DNA of 64,000 nt from Gluconobacter wancherniae NBRC 103581 (GCF_007988885.1 NZ_BJUZ01000002.1:434001-498000), one strand, 5' to 3'. Counted from the first letter of the stretch, positions 44,587 to 53,327 are shown. Notes: generated from the sequence alone by a model not told the origin. Numbers and translations: made by a program.

Positions 44587-45024
44587 TCACGCGTCGGAGA
44601 GACCGAAAAGGCTGGGATATGGCATCGCGTTCCGTGCCAGTTTCTTCTTTTTCCATTCCGCCATAGCTCTGTCGTATTCGACATTACGCAGAACGAACTG
44701 TAGTGCTTCCATATGGCGTTCGTCGCTTGGGTCCATGGTGTTTCTGCGCCAGCCAGCTGCGATCAGCCAGAGATCCCCTGCGAGAACGTTTGCGCCTTTG
44801 TTGCGATATTGCACGGCGAGCTTTTCCAGGCCGTGATATTTATTGTTCGGATTGGCAAGTTTTTCTGCGCTGATGATGAAATCGTCGCTTTTCCATTGGA
44901 AAGTGGATTTCATGTATGGGAACTGTCGCGTCAATCCGCCTGGATCGCCGAAATGTTCCTTGATCAACATCGGCACGAGCCTGTCGTAAGATCGACGCCA
45001 TTCGCACTGCACAGGCGGCTCCAT
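44587..45024 (-). CDS. Hypothetical protein of unknown function
   Basis: A 145-residue soluble protein that I do not recognise. It is rich in Trp, Lys and Asn and has no signal peptide or membrane helix. The composition and codon phase look protein-like, but no ribosome site precedes the first ATG; internal ATGs at the codons for Met19 and Met38 are alternatives. The surrounding DNA, on the downstream side of the tRNA-Thr gene, is somewhat AT-rich, and the gene has no functional neighbours, so it may be an acquired or relict gene. Confidence 0.5.
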   Translation of the reverse strand: MEPPVQCEWRRSYDRLVPMLIKEHFGDPGGLTRQFPYMKSTFQWKSDDFIISAEKLANPNNKYHGLEKLAVQYRNKGANVLAGDLWLIAAGWRRNTMDPSDERHMEALQFVLRNVEYDRAMAEWKKKKLARNAMPYPSLFGLSDA

Positions 45025-45121
45025 AAAAATATTATTGATGAATTGTGTTTGCTATAACGAACCTCCTGAGCACTGTCGATTTTTGACTGGTCTCTGAAAG
45101 AGGCCGTGAGAAGGCAGCAAA

Positions 45122-46498
45122 TCAGAGTATTTTTGGCTGTGGGGTTATAAATCTCTGCCTCATTGGGCGAAGGACCGTGATAGCCAGAAAAGCCGTTAGG
45201 AGGTCACCGGCAATTGCACAGCCAAAAACCGGATACCAGCTTCCCGATGTGTGGTGCAGCATTGCCGCAAGCGGGCCTCCGATCACTGCACCCACGCCTT
45301 GCGCCATATAGAGAATGCCGTAATTGCGGGATGCGTCCCTGGAGCCAAAGGTATCGGTAAGGGTGGCTGGGAAAAGAGAGAAAATTTCTCCCCACCCGAG
45401 GAAAACCATACCGGACAAAAGTACGAATGCGACTGGATGATGCGCAAGAAGTACCCAGCATGTCATGGCTATGGCTTCAAGTGAGAACGCTATTGCCATT
45501 GTGCGTTCACGCCCGACAACATCGGATATCCAACCGAACATAGGGCGTGTGAAACCATTGGCGATGCGGTCAAGGGTCATGGCGAGCGGCAGTGCTGCAG
45601 CTCCAAGGACTGTCAGGTGCGCAACGCCAAAATCTAAAGCAATCTGCGCCAGCTGGGATGTCACCATCAGTCCGGATGTCGCCATGGTCGCCATCATGAA
45701 GAACATGAGCCAGAAAAGAGGGGTACGGACGACTTCGCCTGTGGGGGTGCCGATCTCAGGTTGCTGTGATGGCAATGTGTTGCCGGTAGGCACTCTGAGC
45801 ATCGTCGAGGCACAGAGGCCAGCAATAGCAATGCCAATACCAAAAACCAGGACCGTATGCCTCCAGCCTGTATGAGACAGGCTGTGAGCAATGGGGAAAG
45901 TGGTGAGCATGGCGCCCATGCCATATCCTGATGCCCCCAGTCCTGCGGCCATACCGCGGCGTTCGGGGAACCATTGCATCAACAGGGATATCACCCCGAC
46001 ATACACGATGCCCGTACCTACTCCTCCCAGGACGCCATAGGTCAGATAAAGGCCTGTCAGAGTTTGTGCCCATGACGCGCAGACCCAGCTTAGCCCTGTG
46101 AGTACGATTCCTGCTGAGATGAGCAGGCGAGGGCTTATGCGTTGGCTTATCCAGCCCTGTATGGGTGAGAAAAGCGTTTGCAGCACGATCAGAAGCGAGA
46201 ACGTCACCTGCAATGCGGCGGCACTGACCGGAAAATCGGCTTTGAGGGCAGGAGTAAGCAGTGTCCAGACATATTGCGGAGAGGAAATGGCGGCCATGCA
46301 GACCAGAGCCGCTGCCATCTGGAGCCATTTTTGGTGAGCGGCGACGTTCAATGTGTGGGTAACCGCCGTTCTGTCGCTCAAACTGCTCGCTCCGTCGCTT
46401 GCTTTGTTTCTCGTGATTGAAGGGAGAACGGAGTGATCGTCAAGCGAAACGAAGTCTCTGTCATGATCTGAAATCGGGCTGGACGATGAGCGCGACAT
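45122..46498 (-). CDS. MFS transporter, oxalate/formate antiporter (OFA) type
   Basis: A 458-residue 12-helix major facilitator. Helix 1 begins QMAAALVCMAAISSPQYVWTLLTPAL, which is characteristic of the OFA/OxlT group; loop motifs GRERTMA and RISPRLLI, and the helix-4/5 stretch GVLGGVGTGIVYVGVISLLMQWFPERRGMAAGLG, are typical. Such transporters exchange oxalate/formate or carry other carboxylates. No oxalate-degrading genes are adjacent. The first 55 residues before helix 1 form an unusual Ser-rich extension and may be mis-started. A perfect Fur-box-like palindrome lies 40 nt upstream of the ATG, so iron control is possible, which is unexpected for an oxalate transporter. Confidence 0.83.
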   Translation of the reverse strand: MSRSSSSPISDHDRDFVSLDDHSVLPSITRNKASDGASSLSDRTAVTHTLNVAAHQKWLQMAAALVCMAAISSPQYVWTLLTPALKADFPVSAAALQVTFSLLIVLQTLFSPIQGWISQRISPRLLISAGIVLTGLSWVCASWAQTLTGLYLTYGVLGGVGTGIVYVGVISLLMQWFPERRGMAAGLGASGYGMGAMLTTFPIAHSLSHTGWRHTVLVFGIGIAIAGLCASTMLRVPTGNTLPSQQPEIGTPTGEVVRTPLFWLMFFMMATMATSGLMVTSQLAQIALDFGVAHLTVLGAAALPLAMTLDRIANGFTRPMFGWISDVVGRERTMAIAFSLEAIAMTCWVLLAHHPVAFVLLSGMVFLGWGEIFSLFPATLTDTFGSRDASRNYGILYMAQGVGAVIGGPLAAMLHHTSGSWYPVFGCAIAGDLLTAFLAITVLRPMRQRFITPQPKIL

Positions 46499-46537
46499 GC
46501 AAAGAAATCATGCCGGGATGCATATTTGAATTGCAAT

Positions 46538-46552
46538 TGAGAATGATTCTCA
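46538..46552. promoter_or_regulatory. Fur-box-like palindrome in a divergent promoter
   Basis: TGAGAATGATTCTCA is a perfect 7-1-7 palindrome and matches the Fur consensus TGATAAT-N-ATTATCA at all but one base per half-site. It sits 39-40 nt from the start codons of the leftward MFS gene and the rightward unknown gene, so it is well placed to control both. No second copy was seen nearby. Confidence 0.75.
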
Positions 46553-46590
46553 CATAACGTCAGTTCATACCCGCTGATCCGGAGGTCCAC

Positions 46591-47181
46591 ATGACCCAAT
46601 CTTCGCTTTTCCTATCCGAACTGTGCTGCAGTGAGCGCCTGGCGATCTGGAGTATCCGCAGTATGACGGGCCTCAGCATGCCCTCATGCCAGCCAGTTGC
46701 GCGGCGCCCGGGTAGTTTTTTCCCGGAATGCTGCAGGAACGGTCTCGAAGCTGCGGAAACCGCTCTTCAGGAGGCGCTGCAATTCATGAGAGATTCGGCG
46801 ATGGAACTGCCCGAAATTGGCATTCCAGGGACACAACAGGTTTTCGAAACGGAGCAGCGTTTCCTCCATGCTGTAGAGAGTGCCCAGAACGGAAATCAGA
46901 GTGCGGTGAGATCCATTCTGGAGCCCGATTTCGGACATTTCTATCTACAATCGCGCTTCTCTCTTGCACTCATGCTGCTGGCTGACTGTCTGGCAGGGAC
47001 CGGGCATTGGCTTCCGGCTTCTCATGGAAACGCTTTTCGGCAAGACACGCGCCGATTTGGCTCGCCCTGTCTTGCGTCGGTTGCGCGATGGCGGAGCAGG
47101 GCTGCGGACATCTCGCCCCGGGACGTTCTGTGGCCGCAGGTTTCAGTCGGCGCTTCCCTGCCTGTGTCGGTGATGCATTAA
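46591..47181 (+). CDS. Hypothetical protein, possibly Fur-regulated
   Basis: A 196-residue protein with no recognised domain. The N-terminal half is Cys-rich (LSELCCSERLAIW, ECCRNGLEAAE) and the middle has a helical stretch ending in a hydrophobic segment (FSLALMLLADCLAGTG). The last 45 residues look less protein-like than the first, and another frame is also open there, so a frameshift or a shorter real gene is possible. A GGAGG lies 8 nt before the ATG, and the Fur-like palindrome lies 39 nt upstream. A second small gene follows after 12 nt. Confidence 0.5.
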   Translation: MTQSSLFLSELCCSERLAIWSIRSMTGLSMPSCQPVARRPGSFFPECCRNGLEAAETALQEALQFMRDSAMELPEIGIPGTQQVFETEQRFLHAVESAQNGNQSAVRSILEPDFGHFYLQSRFSLALMLLADCLAGTGHWLPASHGNAFRQDTRRFGSPCLASVARWRSRAADISPRDVLWPQVSVGASLPVSVMH

Positions 47182-47193
47182 GGGAGCGCGGAC

Positions 47194-47403
47194 ATGTATC
47201 GCAGGGAACCCAAAATCAGTTCTGCACTCAAAAGTGGTGAGGTTTATTCCTATAACAGGGATGACCTTGCGATCTGGCTATTGGTGGCTGCCATGACCCT
47301 GATTTTTGCATTGAATATTTTCTACGCGACAACCGATATCAGCTTCGATGAGCTTTTGACGGCTCTGGGGTATCAGGATGGCGTGGTTGCTCTTTTACGC
47401 TGA
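47194..47403 (+). CDS. Small single-pass membrane protein of unknown function
   Basis: A 69-residue protein with one clear membrane segment (LAIWLLVAAMTLIFALNIFYA) flanked by a basic/polar N-terminus and a short C-terminus. It has no known motif. It begins 12 nt after the preceding unknown gene and probably shares the same, possibly iron-responsive, transcript. An AGGGAG lies before the ATG. Small membrane proteins in such units can act as transporter accessory or heme-handling proteins, but nothing specific is visible. Confidence 0.6.
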   Translation: MYRREPKISSALKSGEVYSYNRDDLAIWLLVAAMTLIFALNIFYATTDISFDELLTALGYQDGVVALLR

Positions 47404-47707
47404 ATTCTGGGTTGTGAGCTTGCGTAGAGGTTTCTGTTCGCAGGTTTAGCTTAAATACGCGATGTACGCTCGTAAAAAGGCAACGCTTCGTGCGTTTCTT
47501 GCTAATGGACTGCGCGCCCTGCAGGAAGGTTATGTTCAGACTGCCTCTTACTTAGGGTCTGTCTGCCGGGACTCTTACCGGAGTTCTGTTTGCCTTCTGC
47601 AAAGGTTTTATCTTGACGCTGACACGCCATCACACCAGCCTTTTTCCTGTCATGCATGCACGCGGGCATGAACGCCGCTTTGCTATGCTGTGTGTGGGAG
47701 CGGTCTG
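47404..47707. other. Intergenic region upstream of xdhA
   Basis: About 300 bases with no convincing gene. A 69-codon open frame starts here at 47462 but is Cys/Arg-rich, has no ribosome site and looks random. The region must contain the xdh promoter; no clear operator or palindrome was recognised. Confidence 0.5.
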
Positions 47708-49168
47708 ATGCGACAGAATGTGCGTTTCTACCTTGGCGCGGAGTATTGTGAGCTCAGCAAAATCTCTCCAACGCTAACGGTGCTTGACTGGCTTCGTGAG
47801 CGTGGGCGTACGGGAACCAAAGAAGGCTGTAACGAGGGGGATTGCGGGGCCTGTACGGTTCTGATCGTTCGTCTGGAAAAGGCACAGCTTGTCTGGAAGG
47901 CTGTAAATGCATGCATCCAGTTTGTCAGTATGCTGGATGGTGCACAGCTTTTCACGATTGAGGATCTTGGTACGCCTGCCGCCCCCCATCCCGTGCAGAC
48001 GGCGATGGTTGAGCAGCACGGTTCCCAGTGCGGGTTTTGTACCCCCGGCTTCGTCATGTCGATGGCGGCCTATCGCAAGACGCCCGATGCCACGATTGAT
48101 GATGCGCGCATTGATGAGGCTCTGGCTGGAAACCTGTGTCGGTGCACGGGATACGCTCCGATTGTACGGGCTATGAAGCAGGCCATGGCGGCCGGAGCAG
48201 ACCGCTTTGATGCAGAAGTCGAGGCGATCACGAAACGCCTGGAGAGCCTTCAGGATAGTGAGACAGTCTGTCTGGCTGGTCCGGGTGGAAAGCTGACGAT
48301 ACCGACAGATTCGAACGCGCTTTCACAGGCTTTCCTGGATGATCCTTCTGCCACGATTGTGGCCGGAGCTACGGATGTGGGTCTTTGGGTCACGAAGGGT
48401 ATGCGTACCCTGCCGCACATTATCTCAATTGGGCGAGTGCCAGACCTTCGCGTGATGGAGCACACATCAGCCGGGTTAAAGATTGGGGCGGCCGTAACCT
48501 ATCAGGAGGCTCGCCCGGCGATAGCAGCGTTGCTGCCAGATGCTGGTGAAATGATCCGTCGTCTTGGTTCGACGCAGGTGCGTAACAGCGCGACAGTCTG
48601 CGGCAACATTGCGAACGGCTCCCCGATCGGGGATGGGCCCCCGATGTTTATCGCGGCAGGTGCGACACTGCATCTACGACGCGGAGAGGTTCGCCGGGCG
48701 CTGCCGCTGGAAGCGTATTTCGTGGCTTATGGAAAGCAGGATCGGCAGCCGGGTGAGTTTGTTGAGGCTGTGACGATACCGGCTCTATCTGCCAGAACGC
48801 AGTTCCGGGCCTATAAGGTTTCAAAGCGTTTTGATCAGGATATTTCCGCCGTTCTCGGAGCTTTTGCATTGGAAATCGACGATGATTCCGTCGTGATTTC
48901 TGCACGTTTTGCATTTGGCGGTATGGCGGCAACCCCTAAGCGGGCAGTTTTGGCTGAAGCCGCCGTTACAGGCCGGGTGTGGGACGAAGATGCGCTCGCA
49001 GCTGCACGCGAAGCAATTGCACAGGATTTCACCCCGCTGACGGATATGCGGGCAAGTGACTGGTATCGACGCACAGTCGCCGCCAATCTGCTGACGCGCC
49101 TTTACGAAGAGACACAGGACGGTGCGCCAGCGCGTCTGGCCAAGACGGGAGGGCCTGTGCATGCTTGA
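47708..49168 (+). CDS. xdhA: Xanthine dehydrogenase small subunit (FeS/FAD)
   Basis: A 486-residue subunit carrying the two [2Fe-2S] clusters and FAD of xanthine dehydrogenase, which oxidises hypoxanthine to xanthine and xanthine to urate. The first cluster Cys are in GCNEGDCGACTV, the second in GSQCGFCTPGF and GNLCRCTGY. The FAD domain shows VAGATDVGLWVTKGM and GNIANGSPIGDGPP. The ATG at this position has GGGAG 7 nt upstream and fits the family better than one 18 nt earlier. Its last codons overlap xdhB, so the two are co-translated. Confidence 0.95.
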   Translation: MRQNVRFYLGAEYCELSKISPTLTVLDWLRERGRTGTKEGCNEGDCGACTVLIVRLEKAQLVWKAVNACIQFVSMLDGAQLFTIEDLGTPAAPHPVQTAMVEQHGSQCGFCTPGFVMSMAAYRKTPDATIDDARIDEALAGNLCRCTGYAPIVRAMKQAMAAGADRFDAEVEAITKRLESLQDSETVCLAGPGGKLTIPTDSNALSQAFLDDPSATIVAGATDVGLWVTKGMRTLPHIISIGRVPDLRVMEHTSAGLKIGAAVTYQEARPAIAALLPDAGEMIRRLGSTQVRNSATVCGNIANGSPIGDGPPMFIAAGATLHLRRGEVRRALPLEAYFVAYGKQDRQPGEFVEAVTIPALSARTQFRAYKVSKRFDQDISAVLGAFALEIDDDSVVISARFAFGGMAATPKRAVLAEAAVTGRVWDEDALAAAREAIAQDFTPLTDMRASDWYRRTVAANLLTRLYEETQDGAPARLAKTGGPVHA

Positions 49169-51491
49169 GAATGTGGCCCAGCCGCGCGTCAAGGGTGCGG
49201 CATCAACCAGCATGAAGCATGAAAGCGCCATTCTGCATGTAACCGGCACCGCGGCCTATATTGACGACATGCCAGAACCCAGAGGCATGCTGCATGTGGT
49301 TCCGGGAATGAGCACCAAGGCGCATGCCCGTATTGTCTCAATGGATCTTGAGGCTGTGCGTGCGGCGCCCGGTGTTGTGAGGGTTCTTACAGCCGAGGAT
49401 GTGATGGGTGAAAACCAGATCAGTCCGGTTCATGCGAATGACGAGCCGCTGCTGGCCACTGATCATGTTTATTACTGGGGACAGCCGATCTTTGCCGTGG
49501 TTGCGGTTTCTCGTGCGGCGGCACGGCATGCCGTGCGTCTGGCGAAGATCGAATATGAAGAGAAGCCTGCAATTCTGAATATTGCACAGGCACGGGAAAA
49601 CGGCGGTGCCGTGGTCTGGCGTCCATTAACCATGGAGCGTGGAGATGTGGAGCGCGGCCTGGCAGAGGCGCCTCGTCGTTTGAAAAACCGGATTACGATG
49701 GGCGGGCAGGAGCATTTCTACCTTGAAGGGCAAAGCGCATTTGCGCAGCCCGGCGAGGGCGGTGAGATGCGGGTGTGGTCTTCGACGCAGCATCCTTCAG
49801 AAACCCAGCATCTCGTAGCGCATGTGCTTGGCAGGCCGCATCATCTCGTAACGACCGAAATCCGGCGTATGGGCGGTGGGTTCGGCGGTAAGGAAACGCA
49901 GGCCAATGCGTGTGCGTGTATTGCAGCCTTGGCTGCGGATCTGACGGGCAGGGCTGCAAAGATGCGCCTGGATCGTGACGACGACATGATGATGACGGGC
50001 AAGCGTCATGATTTTGTCGTTGATTATGATGTGGGCTTTGATGATGACGGCCGCATTCTTGCGGTCGATATGGTTCTTGCGGCGCGTTGTGGATGGTCTG
50101 CAGATCTGTCCGGCCCCGTGACGGATCGTGCATTGTTTCATGCTGACAACGCCTATTTCTACCCAGATGTACGGTTTCGATCACAGGCACTCAAAACCAA
50201 TACACAGTCCAATACCGCCTATCGCGGATTTGGTGGCCCGCAGGGGATTGTGGCAGCAGAGCGCGTGATCGAGGAGATCGCGTTTGCGACGGGCCTTGAT
50301 CCTGTCACGGTGCGGATGCGGAATTTCTACGGGACGGGCACCCGGAATGTGACGCCCTATCACATGACGGTTGAGGACTCGATCAGCGCAGAGATCGTCA
50401 GCAAGCTTGTAGAGCGCTGTGATTACGAGACCCGCAAGGCCGAGATCCGGGAGTTCAACCGCCATAGCAGGCATATCAGGCGTGGTATTGCTCTTACGCC
50501 GGTCAAGTTCGGAATTTCGTTCACGGCCACGCATTACAATCAGGCTGGCGCACTGGTGCATGTCTATACGGATGGTTCCGTGCAGGTGAACCACGGCGGC
50601 ACTGAAATGGGGCAGGGACTGCATACCAAGATGGTGCAGATTGCCATGAGGGAGTTTGGCCTGACCGCAGACCTCGTGCGTATTACGGCCACCACGACAG
50701 GCAAAGTCCCCAATACTTCTGCTACCGCTGCGTCTTCCGGTGCGGACCTGAACGGAATGGCAGTTCTAGATGCCATTCGTCGTATCAAGGAGAGGATCAT
50801 CGCATTCGCAGCCGAGAAATGGGCTGTGGCGGAATGTGACATTCATTTTCTACCCGATGGCGTGCATATCGGCGACGACATTGTTCCTTTCAAGAAGCTG
50901 GTCTGGGATGTGTATTTCGCCCGGATTTCGCTTTCGGCAAATGGCTTCTACAAAACGCCAAAAATTTCGTGGAATGCTGATACTGGTCGGGGTCGTCCTT
51001 TTTTCTACTTTGCCTACGGGGCTGCATGCGCCGAAGTGTCAGTCGATCTGCTGACGGGCGAAAACACCATAGACCGTGTGGATATTCTCCATGACGCCGG
51101 GCAATCCCTGAATCCTGATATTGATATCGGGCAGATTGAGGGCGGGTTTGTGCAGGGCGCGGGTTGGCTCACGATGGAGGAACTTGTCTGGGATGCTGCA
51201 GGGCGTTTGCGGACGCACGCGCCAAGCACCTATAAAATCCCGGCCTGTTCAGACCGTCCGCGCATTTTCAATGTTTCGCTGCTTGAGGATGCCCCGAACC
51301 GTGAAGCGACGATCTTTCGCTCCAAAGCCGTAGGTGAGCCGCCTTTTGTTCATGGAGTGGCGGTTCTGCAGGCTATTTCAGACGCCATTGCGAGCCTTGA
51401 TGAGTATCGGACATGCCCGCGACTGGATGCGCCAGCTACTCCAGAAATGATCCTGCGGACTGCCATGCGGCTGCGTGGAGAGGCGGTCTGA
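49161..51491 (+). CDS. xdhB: Xanthine dehydrogenase large (molybdopterin) subunit
   Basis: A 776-residue catalytic subunit. Molybdenum-cofactor contacts are visible: QEHFYLEGQSAFA, GGGFGGKETQ, AYRGFGGPQG and GGTEMGQGLHTKM. The base-activating Glu lies in KAVGEPPFVHGVAVLQAI near the C-terminus. The frame is open 13 codons upstream, but this ATG overlaps the xdhA stop by 8 nt and has GGGAGG before it. Substrate residues (an Arg in AYRGF and a second Glu) match true xanthine dehydrogenases rather than aldehyde oxidases, as far as can be judged by eye. Confidence 0.95.
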   Translation: MLENVAQPRVKGAASTSMKHESAILHVTGTAAYIDDMPEPRGMLHVVPGMSTKAHARIVSMDLEAVRAAPGVVRVLTAEDVMGENQISPVHANDEPLLATDHVYYWGQPIFAVVAVSRAAARHAVRLAKIEYEEKPAILNIAQARENGGAVVWRPLTMERGDVERGLAEAPRRLKNRITMGGQEHFYLEGQSAFAQPGEGGEMRVWSSTQHPSETQHLVAHVLGRPHHLVTTEIRRMGGGFGGKETQANACACIAALAADLTGRAAKMRLDRDDDMMMTGKRHDFVVDYDVGFDDDGRILAVDMVLAARCGWSADLSGPVTDRALFHADNAYFYPDVRFRSQALKTNTQSNTAYRGFGGPQGIVAAERVIEEIAFATGLDPVTVRMRNFYGTGTRNVTPYHMTVEDSISAEIVSKLVERCDYETRKAEIREFNRHSRHIRRGIALTPVKFGISFTATHYNQAGALVHVYTDGSVQVNHGGTEMGQGLHTKMVQIAMREFGLTADLVRITATTTGKVPNTSATAASSGADLNGMAVLDAIRRIKERIIAFAAEKWAVAECDIHFLPDGVHIGDDIVPFKKLVWDVYFARISLSANGFYKTPKISWNADTGRGRPFFYFAYGAACAEVSVDLLTGENTIDRVDILHDAGQSLNPDIDIGQIEGGFVQGAGWLTMEELVWDAAGRLRTHAPSTYKIPACSDRPRIFNVSLLEDAPNREATIFRSKAVGEPPFVHGVAVLQAISDAIASLDEYRTCPRLDAPATPEMILRTAMRLRGEAV

Positions 51492-52309
51492 GCGCTCTGG
51501 AGATTGTCCGGCGGTGGCGTAGTGCTGGTGAGCCTGTTGCGCGGATCAGTGTTATCCAGGCGCTGGGCTCCACGCCGCGCGAGGAAGGCGCGTTCATGCT
51601 TGTCTCGGCGCACGAGCAGACCGGCACAATTGGTGGTGGCCGATTGGAGTGGGATTGCATGGCAGATGCCCGACTTCTTCTCTCCGAGGGGCTCGACAGG
51701 CGGGAATGTCATATTCCCCTCGGCCCTGCGATCAATCAGTGTTGTGGAGGTGCCGTCACGGTATTGATAGAGCGCATCCATGATCTTGAGGTGCTGGAAG
51801 CTGAGGCGCTGAGGGATCGCGAAGCGCTGCCGACTCTTCTGCTGTTCGGTGCTGGCCATGTCGGGCGTGCGCTGGCCCGCTCTCTCGCATTGTTGCCCCT
51901 CAGGCTCATCTGGATTGATGCACGGGATGAGGAGTTTGGTTCTGTTCCGGTCGATGTCGAGGCGCAGGTCACGGGTGATTGGGAAGCGATGCTCGATGCT
52001 GCGCCTGCGGGCTCTGGGGTTCTGGTCTTGACCCAGAGTCATACTCTGGATGCGCTAATCGTGGGGGCGGCCCTTGTGCGTGATGATTTGCGCTACGTTG
52101 GTATGATTGGCTCGCGGACAAAGCGGCGGCGCTTTGAAAGCGCTTTTCGTCAGATTGATATTCCGCAGATGCAGATTGACAAGCTTGTCTGCCCAATCGG
52201 TGATTTTGGAGTGCGGGACAAGCGGCCTGAGATCATCGCTGCGTTTGTCACGGCAGAAATTGCAACTCGGCTGCTGTCTGAGCCGGGGGGCAGTGCTTCT
52301 CCGGCCTGA
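51488..52309 (+). CDS. xdhC: Xanthine dehydrogenase accessory protein XdhC
   Basis: A 273-residue chaperone that loads sulfurated molybdopterin into XdhB. It has the N-terminal XdhC/CoxI domain (IGGGRLEWDCMADARLL, the QCCGG motif) and the Rossmann C-terminal domain (LLFGAGHVGRALARSLALLP, MIGSRTKRRRF). No ATG, GTG or TTG lies near the expected start; the only near start is CTG at 51488, overlapping the xdhB stop as CTGA, with GGAGAGG 5 nt before it. The alternative is an ATG at 51413, which overlaps xdhB by 79 nt and adds 25 non-conserved residues. The CTG start is preferred with moderate confidence. Confidence 0.85.
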   Translation: MSALEIVRRWRSAGEPVARISVIQALGSTPREEGAFMLVSAHEQTGTIGGGRLEWDCMADARLLLSEGLDRRECHIPLGPAINQCCGGAVTVLIERIHDLEVLEAEALRDREALPTLLLFGAGHVGRALARSLALLPLRLIWIDARDEEFGSVPVDVEAQVTGDWEAMLDAAPAGSGVLVLTQSHTLDALIVGAALVRDDLRYVGMIGSRTKRRRFESAFRQIDIPQMQIDKLVCPIGDFGVRDKRPEIIAAFVTAEIATRLLSEPGGSASPA

Positions 52310-52381
52310 AGGTATGTTTTCCGCGTTATAGGCCAGCGTTCTGAACGGCGCGGCCTTCGTATGTGTGGGGCTGGCGCCTGC

Positions 52382-53155
52382 TTAGGTCCAGGCGTTTTCG
52401 GTGTTCAGGACCAACCCGTTTGAATCAATACGAAAATCTGCCGATCCTTCCGTGACCAGCAGGCGGCTATGCTCGCTCGGGCCTTTACTGACGCAGTGCG
52501 TAATACGCTGGATCTTCATCAGCGTAGCGTCCTTTGGAATCTGAAGCCATTTCGCGGTCTCCTGTCCGGCGTGCATCAGGCCGATCGAAACGTCTGCATA
52601 GTCGATGCTAAATTTCATGACGTCTGTCAGGAGGGTGACGGACGTCATCCTTGCGGCCATTTCCGTGGTGATCATCTCAGAAAACGATTCTGGATAATAA
52701 ACTTCCGTGACAGCGACCGGCTTGTCGTTTGCTGCGTATCCGCGACGGATAAAGATCGCTTTTCCAGACCCTAGAGAAAGTGCATGGCCAACGTCTTCAG
52801 GGGGCGTGCATATCTGGAAATCAAGAAGGGTCAGGCTTGGGCGCAGTCCCTTTTCCGTCAGGATGTCCTGAAACGAGATGATGCTGCTGCGTCTGCCGGG
52901 GCGGTGTAATGGCCCAACGAATGTCCCGCGCCCATGCTGGCGGACGACGATGTCACGCTCGGCAAGGTACGCGAGTGCCTGCCGCACCGTGATCCGGCTT
53001 ACCCCATACATCTGGCAGAAATCTGCCTCTGAAGGCAGCCGCTCCATGAAGAGTGGGTGTGTACCGATCAGCCCCGAAACGTGGCGACTCATCTGCAGGT
53101 AGAGCGGAACTGCATCGTGTGCGTCGAGCGCGAAGGAGAAGTCGGTGGCGGGCAT
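52382..53155 (-). CDS. GntR/HutC-family transcriptional regulator
   Basis: A 257-residue regulator with an N-terminal winged helix (LPSEADFCQMYGVSRITVRQALAYL, RQHGRGTFVGP) and a C-terminal UTRA ligand-binding domain (about 95-240, with RRGYAANDKPVAVTEVYYP). Such repressors respond to small metabolites. It lies between xdhC and the divergent purine-uptake genes, so its ligand is probably a purine, nucleoside or urate-like compound; this is inference. A perfect palindrome between it and the TonB receptor gene is a candidate operator for autoregulation and control of the operon. Confidence 0.9.
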   Translation of the reverse strand: MPATDFSFALDAHDAVPLYLQMSRHVSGLIGTHPLFMERLPSEADFCQMYGVSRITVRQALAYLAERDIVVRQHGRGTFVGPLHRPGRRSSIISFQDILTEKGLRPSLTLLDFQICTPPEDVGHALSLGSGKAIFIRRGYAANDKPVAVTEVYYPESFSEMITTEMAARMTSVTLLTDVMKFSIDYADVSIGLMHAGQETAKWLQIPKDATLMKIQRITHCVSKGPSEHSRLLVTEGSADFRIDSNGLVLNTENAWT

Positions 53156-53224
53156 GACGTGGAAAATCCAGAAAACGTTGCAAAAACAGATTGAGATTCT
53201 AATGAAGAGTTAGTAGGACGTCTT

Positions 53225-53239
53225 ATAACAAGTTGTTAT
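53225..53239. promoter_or_regulatory. Candidate operator of the GntR/HutC regulator
   Basis: ATAACAAGTTGTTAT is a perfect 7-1-7 palindrome in the 172-base gap between the regulator gene and the divergent TonB receptor gene, about 70 nt from the regulator start and 89 nt from the receptor start. Its size and symmetry fit a GntR-type dimer. No second copy was seen upstream of xdhA. Confidence 0.6.
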
Positions 53240-53327
53240 CCCTCATACAGATGCAACGTCGTTCACCACGGCTTCCTACGCAAGGCTGCGGGCAGAGATA
53301 TTGTGTCATAATGTTCGAGAGCTCTTT

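Noticed and set aside
47462-47671. 69-codon frame before xdhA
   Set aside because: No ribosome site, no domain, and Cys/Arg-rich random-looking composition.
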